64,000 nucleotides of DNA. It comes from Herbiconiux moechotypicola (GTDB taxonomy: Bacteria; Actinomycetota; Actinomycetes; Actinomycetales; Microbacteriaceae). Positions 40,408 through 50,693 of the stretch are shown piece by piece. The position numbers were made by a program, and so were the translations under genes. The notes below the pieces were generated by a model that saw only the letters and a list, made by a program, of their open reading frames with translations, made no database searches and had not been told where the DNA came from. The stretch covers positions 496,001 through 560,000 of the forward strand of contig NZ_JANLCN010000001.1 of assembly GCF_024979255.1 (NCBI RefSeq), given 5' to 3'. Positions within the stretch are counted from its first letter, which is position 1; each line of letters starts with the position of its first letter.

Positions 40408-41921
40408 GCGAACGCGGAAGCGGGTCGGCCGGAGGGCGCGGGCACGGCCAGGCCGAGGGCCGAGGCCGCGGGCAGCGCAACCACTCGCGTGGTGGACAGC
40501 AGCGACGCAAGCCCGCGACGCCCCCGCCCGGGCCGAGCGCCGTGCAGCCTGCCCGCAGGGTGGCGCTCGAGGTGATCACGGCGGTGCGCGCCGACGACGC
40601 CTACGCGAACCTCCTGCTGCCCGCGAAGATCGCCGAGGCGGGCCTGGGCGCGGCCGACGCGGCACTGGCCACCGAGCTCGCCTACGGCACCCTCCGCCTG
40701 CGCGGCTACTACGACCGTGTCATCGCGCTGGCGGCGAATCGCCCGGTCGACGAACTCGACGGCCCGGTGCGCGACGTGCTCGAGCTCGGCTGCCACCAGA
40801 TCCTCTCCATGCGCGTGCCCGAGCACGCCGCGGTGAACGAGTCGGTCGAGCTCGCCCGCCGGGTGGCCTCGCGCTCGGCCACCGGGTTCGTGAACGGCGT
40901 GCTACGCACCGTCACCCGCACGGCTCCCGAGGGGTGGCGGCAGCGCGTTTCCGACGCCGCGGTCGACGCCGACGACCGCCTCGCCGCGCTCACCTCGCAT
41001 CCGGCTTGGGTCATCCGTGCGTTCCGCCGCGCCCTCGCGGCCGACGGGGTGCCGGAGGCCGAGCTGCCCGAGGAGCTCGACCGTCTGCTCGTCGCCGACA
41101 ACACTCCGGCCCGGCTGAGCCTGGTCGCCCTGCCCGGTCTGGCCGACCGCGAAGCGCTCGTCTCCGACTCGATCGCGCCCGCGCCGCTGTCGCCGCTCGG
41201 CCTGCTGGCGCCCCAGGGCGACCCGACGGCGCTGTCCGAGGTGCGTGAGGGCCTCGTCCGGGTGCAGGATGAGGGGTCGCAGCTCGCCGCGCTCACTCTG
41301 GTGCGCGCCCGGCCGATCGAGGCGGGGGAGCGCTGGCTCGACCTCTGCGCCGGCCCCGGCGGCAAGACCGCCGTGCTCGCCGCAGAGGCCCGCCTGGGCG
41401 GCGCCGTCGTGGTGGCGAACGAGCCAGTTCCCGCCCGCGCGGGCCTGGTGCGCCGCTCGGTGGCGGCGATCCCGGATGCTCCGCTGGTGTGGGAGCGCGA
41501 CGGCACGACCGTGGGCGACAGCGACCCCGCGAGCTTCGACCGCATCCTGGTCGACGCCCCGTGCACCGGACTCGGCGCGCTCCGGCGGCGGCCGGAGGCG
41601 CGCTGGCGCAAGCAGCCCTCCGACGTGGCGGAGCTCGTGCGACTGCAGGAGCGGCTGCTCGACTCCGCCGTGGAGGCGCTGAAGCCGGGGGGCCTGCTCG
41701 CCTACGTGACCTGCTCGCCGCACCTGGCCGAGACCCGGGGCCAGGTGCAGGGCCTGTTGAGGCGCTGGGAGGGAGTGCTCGAGCAGCTCGACGCCCAGGC
41801 CGTGCTGCGCGAGGTGTCGGACGGCCGGGTCGAACTCGGTGCCGACGATCTCGCGGCGCAGCTGTGGCCGCATCGCGACAACACCGACGCCATGTTCGTC
41901 TCGCTGTTCGTGAAGCGCTGA
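40404..41921 (+). CDS. rsmB: 16S rRNA (cytosine-967-C5) methyltransferase RsmB family
   Basis: 505 residues. A basic, Gly/Arg-rich tail (about 1-45, with repeated GRG and QRN) precedes the NusB-like domain (RRVALEVITAVRADDAYAN to TGFVNGVLRTVTR). The SAM-dependent methyltransferase has motif I LDLCAGPGGKTAVLA and two catalytic-type Cys: VDAPCTGLGALRRRPEARW and VTCSPHLAETRGQV. It methylates a cytosine in 16S rRNA; exact position is inferred from family. The tail could bind RNA. It is followed 6 bases later by a GNAT gene. Confidence 0.93.
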   Translation: MSERGSGSAGGRGHGQAEGRGRGQRNHSRGGQQRRKPATPPPGPSAVQPARRVALEVITAVRADDAYANLLLPAKIAEAGLGAADAALATELAYGTLRLRGYYDRVIALAANRPVDELDGPVRDVLELGCHQILSMRVPEHAAVNESVELARRVASRSATGFVNGVLRTVTRTAPEGWRQRVSDAAVDADDRLAALTSHPAWVIRAFRRALAADGVPEAELPEELDRLLVADNTPARLSLVALPGLADREALVSDSIAPAPLSPLGLLAPQGDPTALSEVREGLVRVQDEGSQLAALTLVRARPIEAGERWLDLCAGPGGKTAVLAAEARLGGAVVVANEPVPARAGLVRRSVAAIPDAPLVWERDGTTVGDSDPASFDRILVDAPCTGLGALRRRPEARWRKQPSDVAELVRLQERLLDSAVEALKPGGLLAYVTCSPHLAETRGQVQGLLRRWEGVLEQLDAQAVLREVSDGRVELGADDLAAQLWPHRDNTDAMFVSLFVKR

Positions 41922-41927
41922 GCCGCC

Positions 41928-42488
41928 GTGGCCGCGAATCCCTATGAGGGCCTCCTCCCGCTCGACCTCGGCGGCGGACTCGTGCTCGAGCTGCGCGACC
42001 GGGCCAGGCTCGTGCCCGCGCACGAGCTGCTGCTGCGCAATGTGGAACGGTTGCGGGCCTGGGAGGAGTGGGCCCAGGCGGAGCAGAGCCTCGCCCAGTC
42101 GCGCGCCTATACCGACTACGTGCTCGCGCTCCACGCGCAGGGACGCTCGGTGCCCGCACTGATCACGCTCGACGGCGCACCCGTCGGGAGCATCACGCTG
42201 AAGGTCGACCCTGTCACCCGCGTCGGCGAGATCGGCTACTGGATCGATGGGCGACACGAGGGGGAGGGCCTCGTCACGCGGGCGGCCGCGGCCTTGCGCG
42301 ACGCCGGTTTCGCCCTCGGCCTGGCCCGCATCGAGCTCCGCGCCGCCGTCACCAACACCCGCAGCAGGCGGGTGGCCGAACGCCTCGGCTTCCGCCTCGA
42401 GGGCGTGCTCCGCGCAGCCCTCCCGCTCGGCGACCGCCGCCTCGACGCGGCCCTCTACGCCCAACTCCCGAGCGATCCTCGTGTGTGA
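41928..42488 (+). CDS. GNAT-family N-acetyltransferase, RimJ/RimL type
   Basis: 186 residues with a GTG start. It opens with beta-rich LLPLDLGGGLVLELRDRARLVPAHELLLRNVERLR-type sequence, as in acetyltransferases acting on ribosomal protein N-termini. The GNAT core is GEIGYWIDGRHEGEGLVTRAAA followed by GLARIELRAAVTNTRSRRVAERLGFRLEGVLR (residues about 110-165), with the acetyl-CoA loop in EGEGLVTRA. Exact substrate is unknown. Its stop is directly followed by the vapBC control region, so vapBC was probably inserted behind it. Confidence 0.88.
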   Translation: MAANPYEGLLPLDLGGGLVLELRDRARLVPAHELLLRNVERLRAWEEWAQAEQSLAQSRAYTDYVLALHAQGRSVPALITLDGAPVGSITLKVDPVTRVGEIGYWIDGRHEGEGLVTRAAAALRDAGFALGLARIELRAAVTNTRSRRVAERLGFRLEGVLRAALPLGDRRLDAALYAQLPSDPRV

Positions 42489-42504
42489 TATCATGGGATA
42501 ACAC
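42483..42504. promoter_or_regulatory. Inverted repeat, likely VapBC operator
   Basis: GTGTGAT at 42483-42489 faces ATAACAC at 42498-42504; the halves match at six of seven positions. The repeat begins inside the stop codon of the acetyltransferase and ends 18 bases before vapB. VapBC complexes usually repress their own operon by binding such repeats. GAGGAGG at 42511-42517 is a strong ribosome-binding site. Confidence 0.6.
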
Positions 42505-42522
42505 CCGCACGAGGAGGTATCG

Positions 42523-42744
42523 ATGGCCACTTTGCTCATCCGAGACGTCCCCGACGATGTTGTCGCGCGTATCGACACGCAGGCAGCTCGCGAAGGTCTG
42601 TCCCGGGCAGAATACCTCCGCCGTCAGCTCGTGAGCGATGCACGGCGCCACGGCTCGACCGTGACCGCTGCCGACCTCGGCCGCTCCGACGCGCTGCTCG
42701 ACGACCTCCTCGACGAGCGGCTGATGGACGACGCCTGGCGATGA
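42523..42744 (+). CDS. vapB: VapB-type ribbon-helix-helix antitoxin
   Basis: 73 residues with a strong GAGGAGG 5 bases before the ATG. The N-terminal part MATLLIRDVPDDVVARIDTQ then EGLSRAEYLRRQL is a FitA/Arc-type ribbon-helix-helix DNA-binding domain. The acidic C-terminal half (DLGRSDALLDDLLDERLMDD) is the likely toxin-neutralising segment. It overlaps vapC by ATGA, so antitoxin is translated first. It should repress the operon through the nearby inverted repeat. Confidence 0.93.
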   Translation: MATLLIRDVPDDVVARIDTQAAREGLSRAEYLRRQLVSDARRHGSTVTAADLGRSDALLDDLLDERLMDDAWR

Positions 42745-43181
42745 GCAATTGGCTCATCGACAAGTCCGCGCTCGCGCGACTTGGTCGCAGCGCCGAGCCC
42801 GACGTGTGGGCGGATCGGATCGAACGCGGCCGCGTGCGTATCTGCGTGGTGACCCAGCTCGAGGTGGGCTATTCCGCCCGCTCGCTCGACGATCTGCGCA
42901 CACTCCGAGGCACGCCCCCGCTCGCAGCGCTCGTGACCGAGAGCATCACGCCCGCCGTCGAAGAACGTGCGCTGCAGGTGCAGGAGGAGCTCGCCGCGCG
43001 TGGACACCACCGAGGCCCGTCCCTGGCGGACATCCTGCTCGCGGCCACCGCTGAGATCGCGCACCTGACCGTGCTGCACCTCGATAAGGACTTCGAGCTG
43101 ATCGCGTCGCTCACCGGACAGCCGGTCGAGCGGCTGCGCCTCGCGAGCGACGGCGACGGCGACACCGGGCGCGACCGGTAG
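42741..43181 (+). CDS. vapC: VapC-type PIN domain ribonuclease toxin
   Basis: 146 residues. A PIN-domain RNase expected to cut specific RNAs and stop translation when VapB is lost. All acidic residues of the active site appear present: Asp7 (LIDKSAL), Glu41 (TQLEVGY), Asp97 (SLADILLAA) and Asp115/Asp117 (HLDKDFELIA). The tail ends GDGDGDTGRDR and contains the rpe -10 box on its DNA. RNA target cannot be read from sequence. The pair sits between two housekeeping blocks and is the window's one accessory-type module. Confidence 0.94.
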   Translation: MSNWLIDKSALARLGRSAEPDVWADRIERGRVRICVVTQLEVGYSARSLDDLRTLRGTPPLAALVTESITPAVEERALQVQEELAARGHHRGPSLADILLAATAEIAHLTVLHLDKDFELIASLTGQPVERLRLASDGDGDTGRDR

Positions 43182-43184
43182 GGT
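43179..43184 (+). promoter_or_regulatory. -10 box for a probable leaderless rpe transcript
   Basis: TAGGGT overlaps the vapC stop (TAG) and lies exactly 6 bases before the rpe GTG at 43191. This uncouples rpe from vapBC control. Confidence 0.55.
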
Positions 43185-43190
43185 CGCAGG

Positions 43191-43862
43191 GTGGCAGTGC
43201 GCATCGACCCCAGCATCCTCGCGTCCGACTTCGCGAACCTCGAGTCCGAGCTCGGGCGCATCGCGACCGCCGATCTGGCGCACGTCGACGTGATGGACAA
43301 CCACTTCGTGCCGAACCTCACCCTCGGCCTGCCCGTGGTCGAAGCCCTGCAGCGGGTCACCCCGGTACCGCTCGACCTCCACCTCATGATCGACGCCCCC
43401 GAGCGCTGGGCCCCGCAGTACGCCGAGCTCGGCGTCTACTCCGTCACCTTCCACGCCGAGGCCGTCGGTGCCGACTCCGACCCCGTGTCGGTCGCCCGCA
43501 GCCTCCGCGCCCGCGGCGCGCGGGCGGGCCTCGCGCTCAAGCCCGGCACGAGCGCCGAGCCCTACCTCGAGCTGCTGCCCGAGTTCGACATGGTGCTCGT
43601 CATGACCGTCGAGCCCGGCTTCGGCGGCCAGTCCTTCCTCGAGAGCACGATGCCCAAGCTCACCCAGCTCTCGGATGCGGTGAAGCGCTCGGGCCTCGAC
43701 GTCTGGCTCCAGGTCGACGGCGGCATCAACGACAACACCATCGGCATCGCCGCCGCGGCGGGCGCCGACACCTTCGTGGCGGGCTCGAGCGTGTTCGGTG
43801 CCGAGAACGCCGCCGCCCAGATCGAGCGGCTGCGCCTCCTCGCGGGCGAGCACACCCACTGA
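43191..43862 (+). CDS. rpe: Ribulose-phosphate 3-epimerase
   Basis: 223 residues with GTG start. It interconverts ribulose-5-phosphate and xylulose-5-phosphate, supplying ribose for PRPP and thus for the nearby his, trp and pyr pathways. The TIM barrel motifs are IDPSILASDFANLESEL, HVDVMDNHFVPNLTLG with metal ligands, LDLHLMIDAPERW, VMTVEPGFGGQSFLE and WLQVDGGINDNTI. No Shine-Dalgarno is present, in line with the leaderless signal upstream. Confidence 0.97.
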   Translation: MAVRIDPSILASDFANLESELGRIATADLAHVDVMDNHFVPNLTLGLPVVEALQRVTPVPLDLHLMIDAPERWAPQYAELGVYSVTFHAEAVGADSDPVSVARSLRARGARAGLALKPGTSAEPYLELLPEFDMVLVMTVEPGFGGQSFLESTMPKLTQLSDAVKRSGLDVWLQVDGGINDNTIGIAAAAGADTFVAGSSVFGAENAAAQIERLRLLAGEHTH

Positions 43863-43868
43863 GACCGG

Positions 43869-43874
43869 TACCCT
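43869..43874 (+). promoter_or_regulatory. -10 box for a probable leaderless hisE transcript
   Basis: TACCCT lies exactly 6 bases before the hisE GTG at 43881, in the 18-base gap after rpe. Confidence 0.55.
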
Positions 43875-43880
43875 GGACGG

Positions 43881-44144
43881 GTGAAGACTTTCGACGAGCT
43901 GTTCCTCGAGCTCAGCACCAAGGCCGCCGAGCGCCCCGAGGGTTCCGGCACGGTGCGCGAGCTCGACGCCGGTGTGCACTTCATCGGCAAGAAGATCGTC
44001 GAGGAGGCCGCCGAGGTGTGGATGGCGGCCGAGTACGAGACCGATGAGAATGCGGCCGAGGAGATCTCCCAGCTGCTGTACCACCTTCAGGTGCTGATGC
44101 TCGCCAAGGGCCTCACCCCGGCCGACGTCTACCGACATCTGTAA
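43881..44144 (+). CDS. hisE: Phosphoribosyl-ATP pyrophosphatase
   Basis: 87 residues, GTG start. It hydrolyses PR-ATP to PR-AMP, the second histidine step. MazG-like metal-binding motifs are present: [33 protein letters not shown] and [15 protein letters not shown]. It is a separate gene from hisI, as in other actinobacteria. hisG follows after 43 bases. Confidence 0.95.
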   Translation: MKTFDELFLELSTKAAERPEGSGTVRELDAGVHFIGKKIVEEAAEVWMAAEYETDENAAEEISQLLYHLQVLMLAKGLTPADVYRHL

Positions 44145-44187
44145 ACCCGCGTCCGCATCCTGAATTCATCCCACCCGAAAGACCCCC

Positions 44188-45027
44188 ATGCTCAAGATCG
44201 CGGTGCCCAACAAGGGCTCCCTCTCCGAGACCGCCGCCCAGATGCTCGCCGAGGCGGGCTATCAGGGCCGGCGCGACTCCCGTGAACTCGTCGTCGCCGA
44301 CCCGCGCAACGGCGTCGAGTTCTTCTACCTGCGCCCCCGCGACATCGCCACCTACGTGGGCTCCGGCGCCCTCGACGTGGGCATCACCGGGCGCGACCTG
44401 CTGCTCGACTCCGAGTCGCCCGCCACCGAGACCGCCGAGCTGCTGTTCGGCGAGTCGACCTTCCGTTTCGCCCGCCCGCAGGGCACCGCGATCGAGCTCC
44501 CCGACCTGCAGGGCGCCCGCGTGGCCACGAGCTACCCGGGCCTCGTCGGCGCCTTCCTCAAGACCCACGGCATCACCACCACCCTCGTGCGCCTCGACGG
44601 TGCCGTGGAGTCGGCGGTGCGGCTCGGGGTGGCGGATGCGGTAGCCGACGTCGTGTCGACCGGCTCCACCCTCAAGAAGGCGGGCCTGGAGATCTTCGGC
44701 CCGGTCATCCTCGAGTCGACCGCCGTGCTCATCAGCTCGGGCACCGAGCACCCGGGCGCCGAGACCCTGCTGCGCCGCCTGCAGGGCGTGCTCGTGGCCC
44801 GCCAGTACGTGCTCATGGACTACGACGTGCCGGTCGCCCACCTAGACGAGGCCGTCGCCCTCACCCCGGGCATCGAGTCGCCCACCATCTCGCCGCTGCA
44901 CGACCCGGAGTGGGTCGCGGTGCGCGCCATGGTGCCGCGCACCGACACCAACCAGGTGATGGACGCGCTCTACGCCGTGGGCGCGCGAGCCATCCTCGTG
45001 AGCCCCATCCACGCCGCGAGGATCTGA
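44188..45027 (+). CDS. hisG: ATP phosphoribosyltransferase (long form)
   Basis: 279 residues, the hexameric long form with its own regulatory C-terminal domain, so no hisZ is needed. It joins ATP and PRPP in the committed step of histidine synthesis and is normally inhibited by histidine. The N-terminus is [19 protein letters not shown]; the PRPP-binding loop is [17 protein letters not shown]; the ACT-like domain starts near 205 ([14 protein letters not shown]). The ATG is preceded by GAAAG only, a weak ribosome-binding site. Its stop overlaps the hisF start. Confidence 0.96.
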   Translation: MLKIAVPNKGSLSETAAQMLAEAGYQGRRDSRELVVADPRNGVEFFYLRPRDIATYVGSGALDVGITGRDLLLDSESPATETAELLFGESTFRFARPQGTAIELPDLQGARVATSYPGLVGAFLKTHGITTTLVRLDGAVESAVRLGVADAVADVVSTGSTLKKAGLEIFGPVILESTAVLISSGTEHPGAETLLRRLQGVLVARQYVLMDYDVPVAHLDEAVALTPGIESPTISPLHDPEWVAVRAMVPRTDTNQVMDALYAVGARAILVSPIHAARI

Positions 45028-45797
45028 TGCCCCTCGCCGTCCGTGTGATCCCCTGCCTCGACGTGGCCGCCGGCCGCGTGGTGAAGGGCGTCAACTTCGA
45101 GAACCTGCGGGATGCGGGCGACCCGGTCGAGCTCGCCCGCCTGTACTCCGAGCAGGGCGCCGACGAGCTCACCTTCCTCGACGTCACCGCCACGGTCGAC
45201 GAGCGCGCCACCATGTACGAGGTGGTTCGGCAGACGGCCGAGCAGGTGTTCATCCCGCTCACGGTCGGCGGGGGAGTGCGCTCCACCGACGACGTGGCGA
45301 AGCTGCTCGCCCATGGCGCCGACAAGGTGGGCGTGAACAGCGCCGCCATCGCCCGGCCGGGCCTGCTCGACGAGATCGCCGACCGCTTCGGCGCCCAGGT
45401 GCTCGTGCTCTCGCTCGACGTGAAGCGCACGGCCGAACCGGGCCGCACGCCCTCGGGCTTCGTCGTCACCACGCACGGCGGCCGTCGCGAGACCGAGCTC
45501 GACGCCCTCGACTGGGCGCGCGAGGCGATCGACCGGGGTGCCGGCGAGCTGCTGGTCAACTCCATCGACGCCGACGGCACCAAGGACGGCTTCGACCTCG
45601 AACTGGTGGGCCTCATGCGCGAGCTCAGCAGCGTGCCGGTGATCGCCTCCGGCGGGGCCGGGAAGGTCGAGCACTTCGCCGAGGCGGTGCGGGCCGGAGC
45701 CGACGCCGTGCTCGCCGCATCCGTCTTCCACCTCAGGGAGATGACCGTCGGCGACGTGAAGGACGAGCTGCGCAAGGAAGGGGTGGTCGTGCGATGA
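45027..45797 (+). CDS. hisF: Imidazole glycerol phosphate synthase subunit HisF
   Basis: 256 residues; ATG shares a base with the hisG stop. It uses ammonia from HisH to close the imidazole ring. The (beta/alpha)8 barrel has catalytic Asp12 in [16 protein letters not shown], and the second acid lies in [41 protein letters not shown] and [13 protein letters not shown] are the two phosphate-binding sites. hisH, hisA, hisB, hisC and hisD are elsewhere. It overlaps hisI by ATGA. Confidence 0.97.
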   Translation: MPLAVRVIPCLDVAAGRVVKGVNFENLRDAGDPVELARLYSEQGADELTFLDVTATVDERATMYEVVRQTAEQVFIPLTVGGGVRSTDDVAKLLAHGADKVGVNSAAIARPGLLDEIADRFGAQVLVLSLDVKRTAEPGRTPSGFVVTTHGGRRETELDALDWAREAIDRGAGELLVNSIDADGTKDGFDLELVGLMRELSSVPVIASGGAGKVEHFAEAVRAGADAVLAASVFHLREMTVGDVKDELRKEGVVVR

Positions 45798-46153
45798 GCG
45801 AGACCGCCGAGCAGGTCGTGGACCGCGTGCGCTTCGGCGCCGACGGGCTGCTGCCGGCCATCATCCAGCAGTACGACAGCAAAGAGGTGCTGATGCTGGG
45901 GTACATGAACGCGGAGGCGCTGCGGCGCACGCTCACCGAGGGCCGCGTGACCTTCTGGTCGCGCTCGCGTCAGGAGTACTGGCGCAAGGGCGACACCTCG
46001 GGTCACGTGCAATACGTGAAGGGTGCCGCCCTCGACTGCGATGCCGACACCCTCCTCGTCGAGGTCGACCAGATCGGCGCCGCCTGCCACACCGGCGCCC
46101 GCCGCTGCTTCGACGTCGACCCTCTCACACCTGGGATACTGCAAGAACCATGA
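45794..46153 (+). CDS. hisI: Phosphoribosyl-AMP cyclohydrolase
   Basis: 119 residues. It opens the adenine ring of PR-AMP in the third histidine step, using zinc and magnesium. Signatures: [34 protein letters not shown], and the metal Cys/Asp motif [16 protein letters not shown] followed by [10 protein letters not shown]. It overlaps hisF before and trpE after by four bases, joining the histidine and tryptophan blocks. Confidence 0.96.
   Translation: MSETAEQVVDRVRFGADGLLPAIIQQYDSKEVLMLGYMNAEALRRTLTEGRVTFWSRSRQEYWRKGDTSGHVQYVKGAALDCDADTLLVEVDQIGAACHTGARRCFDVDPLTPGILQEP
46135..46140 (+). promoter_or_regulatory. Weak candidate -10 box for trpE
   Basis: GATACT near the end of hisI lies 9 bases before the trpE ATG. 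It is only a partial match to TANNNT, and trpE may simply be read through from the his genes. Confidence 0.2.
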
Positions 46154-47703
46154 CCTCCACCACGACGGCCACCACCACCCGGGCCGAGTTCGACCGTCTG
46201 CACGGCAGCCACCGGGTGATCCCCGTCGTGCGCGAGCTGTTCGCCGACGGCGAGACCCCGGTGGGCATCTACCGCAAGCTCGCCGGAGGCCGGCCCGGCA
46301 CCTTCCTGCTCGAGTCGGCGGAGCAGGGCGGCATCTGGTCGCGCTTCTCGTTCATCGGGGTGTCGAGTTTCGGCCTCCTCACCGAGCAGGGCGATCGCGC
46401 CGCGTGGATCGACCTCGGACTGCCCGAGTCGCGCGTGTTCCCCGGCGGCATGCCCGAGGGGCCCCTGGATGCGCTGAGCGCGCTCTACGAGCACTGGAAG
46501 ACCCCGGCCGTGCCCGGGCACCCGCCCCTCACGGGCGGTCTCGTCGGCTTCATCGGGTGGGAGTCCGTGCGCCAGCTGGAGCGCCTCCCGAACCGGCCCG
46601 TGGCCGACTACCCGATGCCCAGCCAGGGCCTGTCGTTCGTGTCGGAGCTGGTGGTGGTCGACCACGAGCTAGGCACAGTGCAGCTCGTGACGACGGTGCT
46701 CGCCGACGCGGAATCGGATGCGGTCGCCGCCGCCTCGGGGCCCGACGAGCTCTGGGCCGAGTCCCAAGCCAGGCTCGACGCCCTGCAGGCCGCCCTGGCC
46801 GCGCCGTCGGAGGCCTGGCTCGCCACGGCCGACTTCTCGGTCACCGCAGCCCCCGCGCACCGCACCGAGCAGCAGGCCTTCCTCGACGCCATCGAGGTCG
46901 CCAAGCACCACATCCGTGAGGGCGACATCTTCCAGGTCGTCATCGCGCAGCGCTTCGAGCTCGACTGCACCGCGCATCCGATCGACGTCTACCGGGTTCT
47001 GCGCACGCTCAACCCGAGCCCGTACATGTATCTGCTCACGCTCGTCGACGCGGCGGGAGAGCCCTACGAGATCGTGGGCTCGAGCCCCGAGGCACTCGTG
47101 AAGGTCGAGAAGGGGCGCGCCCACACCCACCCGATCGCCGGGTCGAAGCCACGGGGCGAGACGCCTCAGCGCGACCTCGAGCTCGAGCAGGAACTGCTCG
47201 GCGACCAGAAGGAGAAGGCCGAGCACCTCATGCTCGTCGACCTCGCGCGCAACGACCTGCTCAAGGTGTGCGCGGCACCGTCGGTCGAGGTGACGGAGTT
47301 CATGCGGGTGGAGCGGTTCAGCCACATCATGCACATCGTCTCCTCGGTGGAGGGCACGCTGCGCGACGGCGTCGACGCCATCGACGTGTTCAAGGCCACC
47401 TTCCCGGCGGGCACGCTCTCGGGCGCGCCGAAGCCGCGGGCGCTCGAGATCATCGACGAGCTCGAGCCGTCGCAGCGCGGTCTCTACGGCGGCGTGGTGG
47501 GCTACTTCGGGTTCGGCGGCGACGCCGACCTGGCGATCGCGATCCGCACCGCGATGATCCGCGACGGGGTCGCGCGCGTGCAGGCCGGCGGGGGGCTGGT
47601 GGCCGACTCCGACCCGATGAGCGAGTTCCAGGAGTCCCAGAACAAGGCGGCCGCCCCGCTGCGGGCCGTCGCGGTGGCCAACGCGATGACGCGGGTGCGC
47701 TGA
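46150..47703 (+). CDS. trpE: Anthranilate synthase component I
   Basis: 517 residues. It converts chorismate to anthranilate using ammonia from TrpG. The N-terminal allosteric domain holds [18 protein letters not shown], the region where tryptophan binds. The chorismate-binding core has [50 protein letters not shown] and [19 protein letters not shown]. No trpG or trpD is adjacent, so the glutaminase partner is coded elsewhere. No Trp-rich leader peptide or attenuator is visible because the start overlaps hisI. Overlaps the next gene by one base. Confidence 0.97.
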   Translation: MTSTTTATTTRAEFDRLHGSHRVIPVVRELFADGETPVGIYRKLAGGRPGTFLLESAEQGGIWSRFSFIGVSSFGLLTEQGDRAAWIDLGLPESRVFPGGMPEGPLDALSALYEHWKTPAVPGHPPLTGGLVGFIGWESVRQLERLPNRPVADYPMPSQGLSFVSELVVVDHELGTVQLVTTVLADAESDAVAAASGPDELWAESQARLDALQAALAAPSEAWLATADFSVTAAPAHRTEQQAFLDAIEVAKHHIREGDIFQVVIAQRFELDCTAHPIDVYRVLRTLNPSPYMYLLTLVDAAGEPYEIVGSSPEALVKVEKGRAHTHPIAGSKPRGETPQRDLELEQELLGDQKEKAEHLMLVDLARNDLLKVCAAPSVEVTEFMRVERFSHIMHIVSSVEGTLRDGVDAIDVFKATFPAGTLSGAPKPRALEIIDELEPSQRGLYGGVVGYFGFGGDADLAIAIRTAMIRDGVARVQAGGGLVADSDPMSEFQESQNKAAAPLRAVAVANAMTRVR

Positions 47704-48419
47704 TGAGCCGGCCCGCCGCCCCGGTCTCGAGCGGTCGCCGGATCAAGCTGTTCAGCATCCTGGGCGTGCTGCTGCTGAGCGCGCTCACCTTCCTGGCCTG
47801 GTCGCAGTCGTGGGGGAGTCTCGTGCTGGTCGCGGGGTCTTCCGGCGAGACCACCCTCGACGTGCCCGGATCGGTCGCCGCACCCGCGCTCTCGGCTCTC
47901 GGGCTGGCCGGGCTCGCGCTCGCGGGCGCTCTCGCGATCGCCGGCCCCGTGGTGCGTCTCGTGCTCGGCGCCCTCGAGGTGCTGCTCGGCGTGAGCGTGC
48001 TCTGGTCGGCGCTCGGCGCACTGCTCGACCCGGTCGGCGCCGGCGCCTCCGTCGTCACGACGAGCACCGGCGTGGCGGGCGAGGAATCGATCCGTGGCCT
48101 GGTCACCGTCGGTGCGGAGAGCGCATGGCCGTTGGTGGCCGTGGTGCTCGGTGCCGGGATGATCGTCGCCGGGGTCGTGGTGATCGTCACGGTGCGCCGC
48201 TGGCCGGCCTCGGGCCGCAAGTACCAGGCCGTGCGCTTCGAGTCGGCCGACGGGCGGCAGAGCGCCGATCCGTCTGAGCTGTTCGACGACGAGACCGAGG
48301 GAACCGGCGCTGACGCGGAGTCCGTCCAGCGCGCCGCACCGGTCGACGCGGCCGCCCGGCGCGACGCCGCGGTCGACGACTGGGACGAGCTGACGCGGGG
48401 ATCCGACCCCACCCGATAG
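47703..48419 (+). CDS. Trp biosynthesis-associated membrane protein
   Basis: 238 residues with four predicted membrane helices: about 16-34 (LFSILGVLLLSALTFLAW), 62-83 (LSALGLAGLALAGALAIAG), 88-108 and 140-162. An early SWGSLVLV segment and the placement between trpE and trpC match the conserved trp-region membrane protein family of actinobacteria. The C-terminal 70 residues are acidic and probably disordered, ending DDWDELTRGSDPTR. Function is unknown; transport or regulation of tryptophan intermediates is only a guess. Confidence 0.88.
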   Translation: MSRPAAPVSSGRRIKLFSILGVLLLSALTFLAWSQSWGSLVLVAGSSGETTLDVPGSVAAPALSALGLAGLALAGALAIAGPVVRLVLGALEVLLGVSVLWSALGALLDPVGAGASVVTTSTGVAGEESIRGLVTVGAESAWPLVAVVLGAGMIVAGVVVIVTVRRWPASGRKYQAVRFESADGRQSADPSELFDDETEGTGADAESVQRAAPVDAAARRDAAVDDWDELTRGSDPTR

Positions 48420-48422
48420 ACT
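48417..48422 (+). promoter_or_regulatory. Candidate -10 box for the small membrane protein and trpCBA
   Basis: TAGACT overlaps the stop codon (TAG) of the trp-region membrane protein and is 35 bases before the next ATG, which has its own AGGAAGAG ribosome-binding site. This may give trpCBA independent expression. Confidence 0.4.
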
Positions 48423-48457
48423 TCACGGGTACTCACCGATTCGACAGGAAGAGAGCC

Positions 48458-48688
48458 ATGAGCCACGAAGAGGATGAACTGGGCGAAGGCCACTCGGTCG
48501 CCGCATGGACCGCCGTTGTGGTGTCGCTGCTCGGCATCGCCATCGGCACGGTCGCGTTCTTCTTCGACGTGCAGTGGCTGGTGTGGACCTCGGCGGGCAT
48601 CACGCTCCTCGGTTTCCTCCTCGGCTTCATCCTCTCGAAGGCCGGTTACGGCGTGAACGGGGCGAAGACGCTGGCGAAGGAGCACTGA
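48458..48688 (+). CDS. Small HGxxxAAW-type membrane protein
   Basis: 76 residues, ATG with AGGAAGAG upstream. The N-terminus is acidic (MSHEEDELGEGHSVAAWTA) and carries the GHSVAAW motif that marks this actinobacterial family. Two membrane helices follow (about 20-36 and 41-60), then KAGYGVNGAKTLAKEH. It is repeatedly found next to trpC in actinobacteria. No biochemical role is known to me. Confidence 0.85.
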   Translation: MSHEEDELGEGHSVAAWTAVVVSLLGIAIGTVAFFFDVQWLVWTSAGITLLGFLLGFILSKAGYGVNGAKTLAKEH

Positions 48689-48693
48689 GCTCC

Positions 48694-49475
48694 GTGCCCG
48701 TCGATCTGCTCGCCGAACTGATGGCGGGAGCGCTCGACGACGCCTCCGCGCGGGAGTCGGCGCTCGACATCGCGGCGCTCGAGGCCCGCGCGCTGGCGCA
48801 GACACCGGCGCTCGACGCCCTGGCCGCGCTCGCGCCGGCCGAGACCGTCAAGGTCATCGCCGAGGTCAAGCGGGCGAGCCCCTCGCGCGGTGAGCTCGCC
48901 TCGATCGCCGACCCGGCCGCCCTGGCGTCGCTCTACGCCTCGGGCGGAGCGAGCGCGATCAGCGTGCTCACCGAGGGCCGCCGGTTCAAGGGGTCGCTCG
49001 CCGATCTCGAAGCCGTGCGCTCCGCGGTCGACGTGCCGGTGCTGCGCAAAGACTTCATCGGCACCGAGTACCAGGTGCTCGAGGCCCGCGCCTCGGGTGC
49101 CGACATCGTGCTGCTCATCGTGGCCGCCCTCGACCAGCTCACGCTGGAGCGCCTGCACGCCTTCACCACCTCGCTCGGCATGGTCGCCCTGGTCGAGACG
49201 CACGACGCCGTCGAGGTGTCGCGCGCCGTCGACATCGGTGCCCGGATCGTGGGCGTGAACGCCCGTGACCTCAGCACCTTCGAGCTCGACGCCGACCTGT
49301 TCGGCCGCCTCTCCGACCGCATCCCGGCCGGCACGATCAAGGTGGCCGAGTCGGCGGTCAAGCACCCGGCCGACGTGGCCCACTACCGCGCCTCGGGCGC
49401 CGACGTGGTGCTCATCGGCGAAGCCCTCGTCACCGGCGACGACCCGGTGACCACCCTCAAGGAATTCCTCTCCGT

Positions 49476-49479
<4 letters not shown>
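48694..49479 (+). CDS. trpC: Indole-3-glycerol phosphate synthase
   Basis: 261 residues, GTG start 5 bases after the previous stop, with GGAG-type sequence near the end of that gene. It closes CdRP to indole-glycerol phosphate. The catalytic Lys and motif are in [29 protein letters not shown] and [25 protein letters not shown] completes the barrel. It is monofunctional: no trpF domain is fused, and no trpF gene lies in the cluster. Overlaps trpB by ATGA. Confidence 0.97.
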
Positions 49480-50689
<1,210 letters not shown>

Positions 50690-50693
<4 letters not shown>

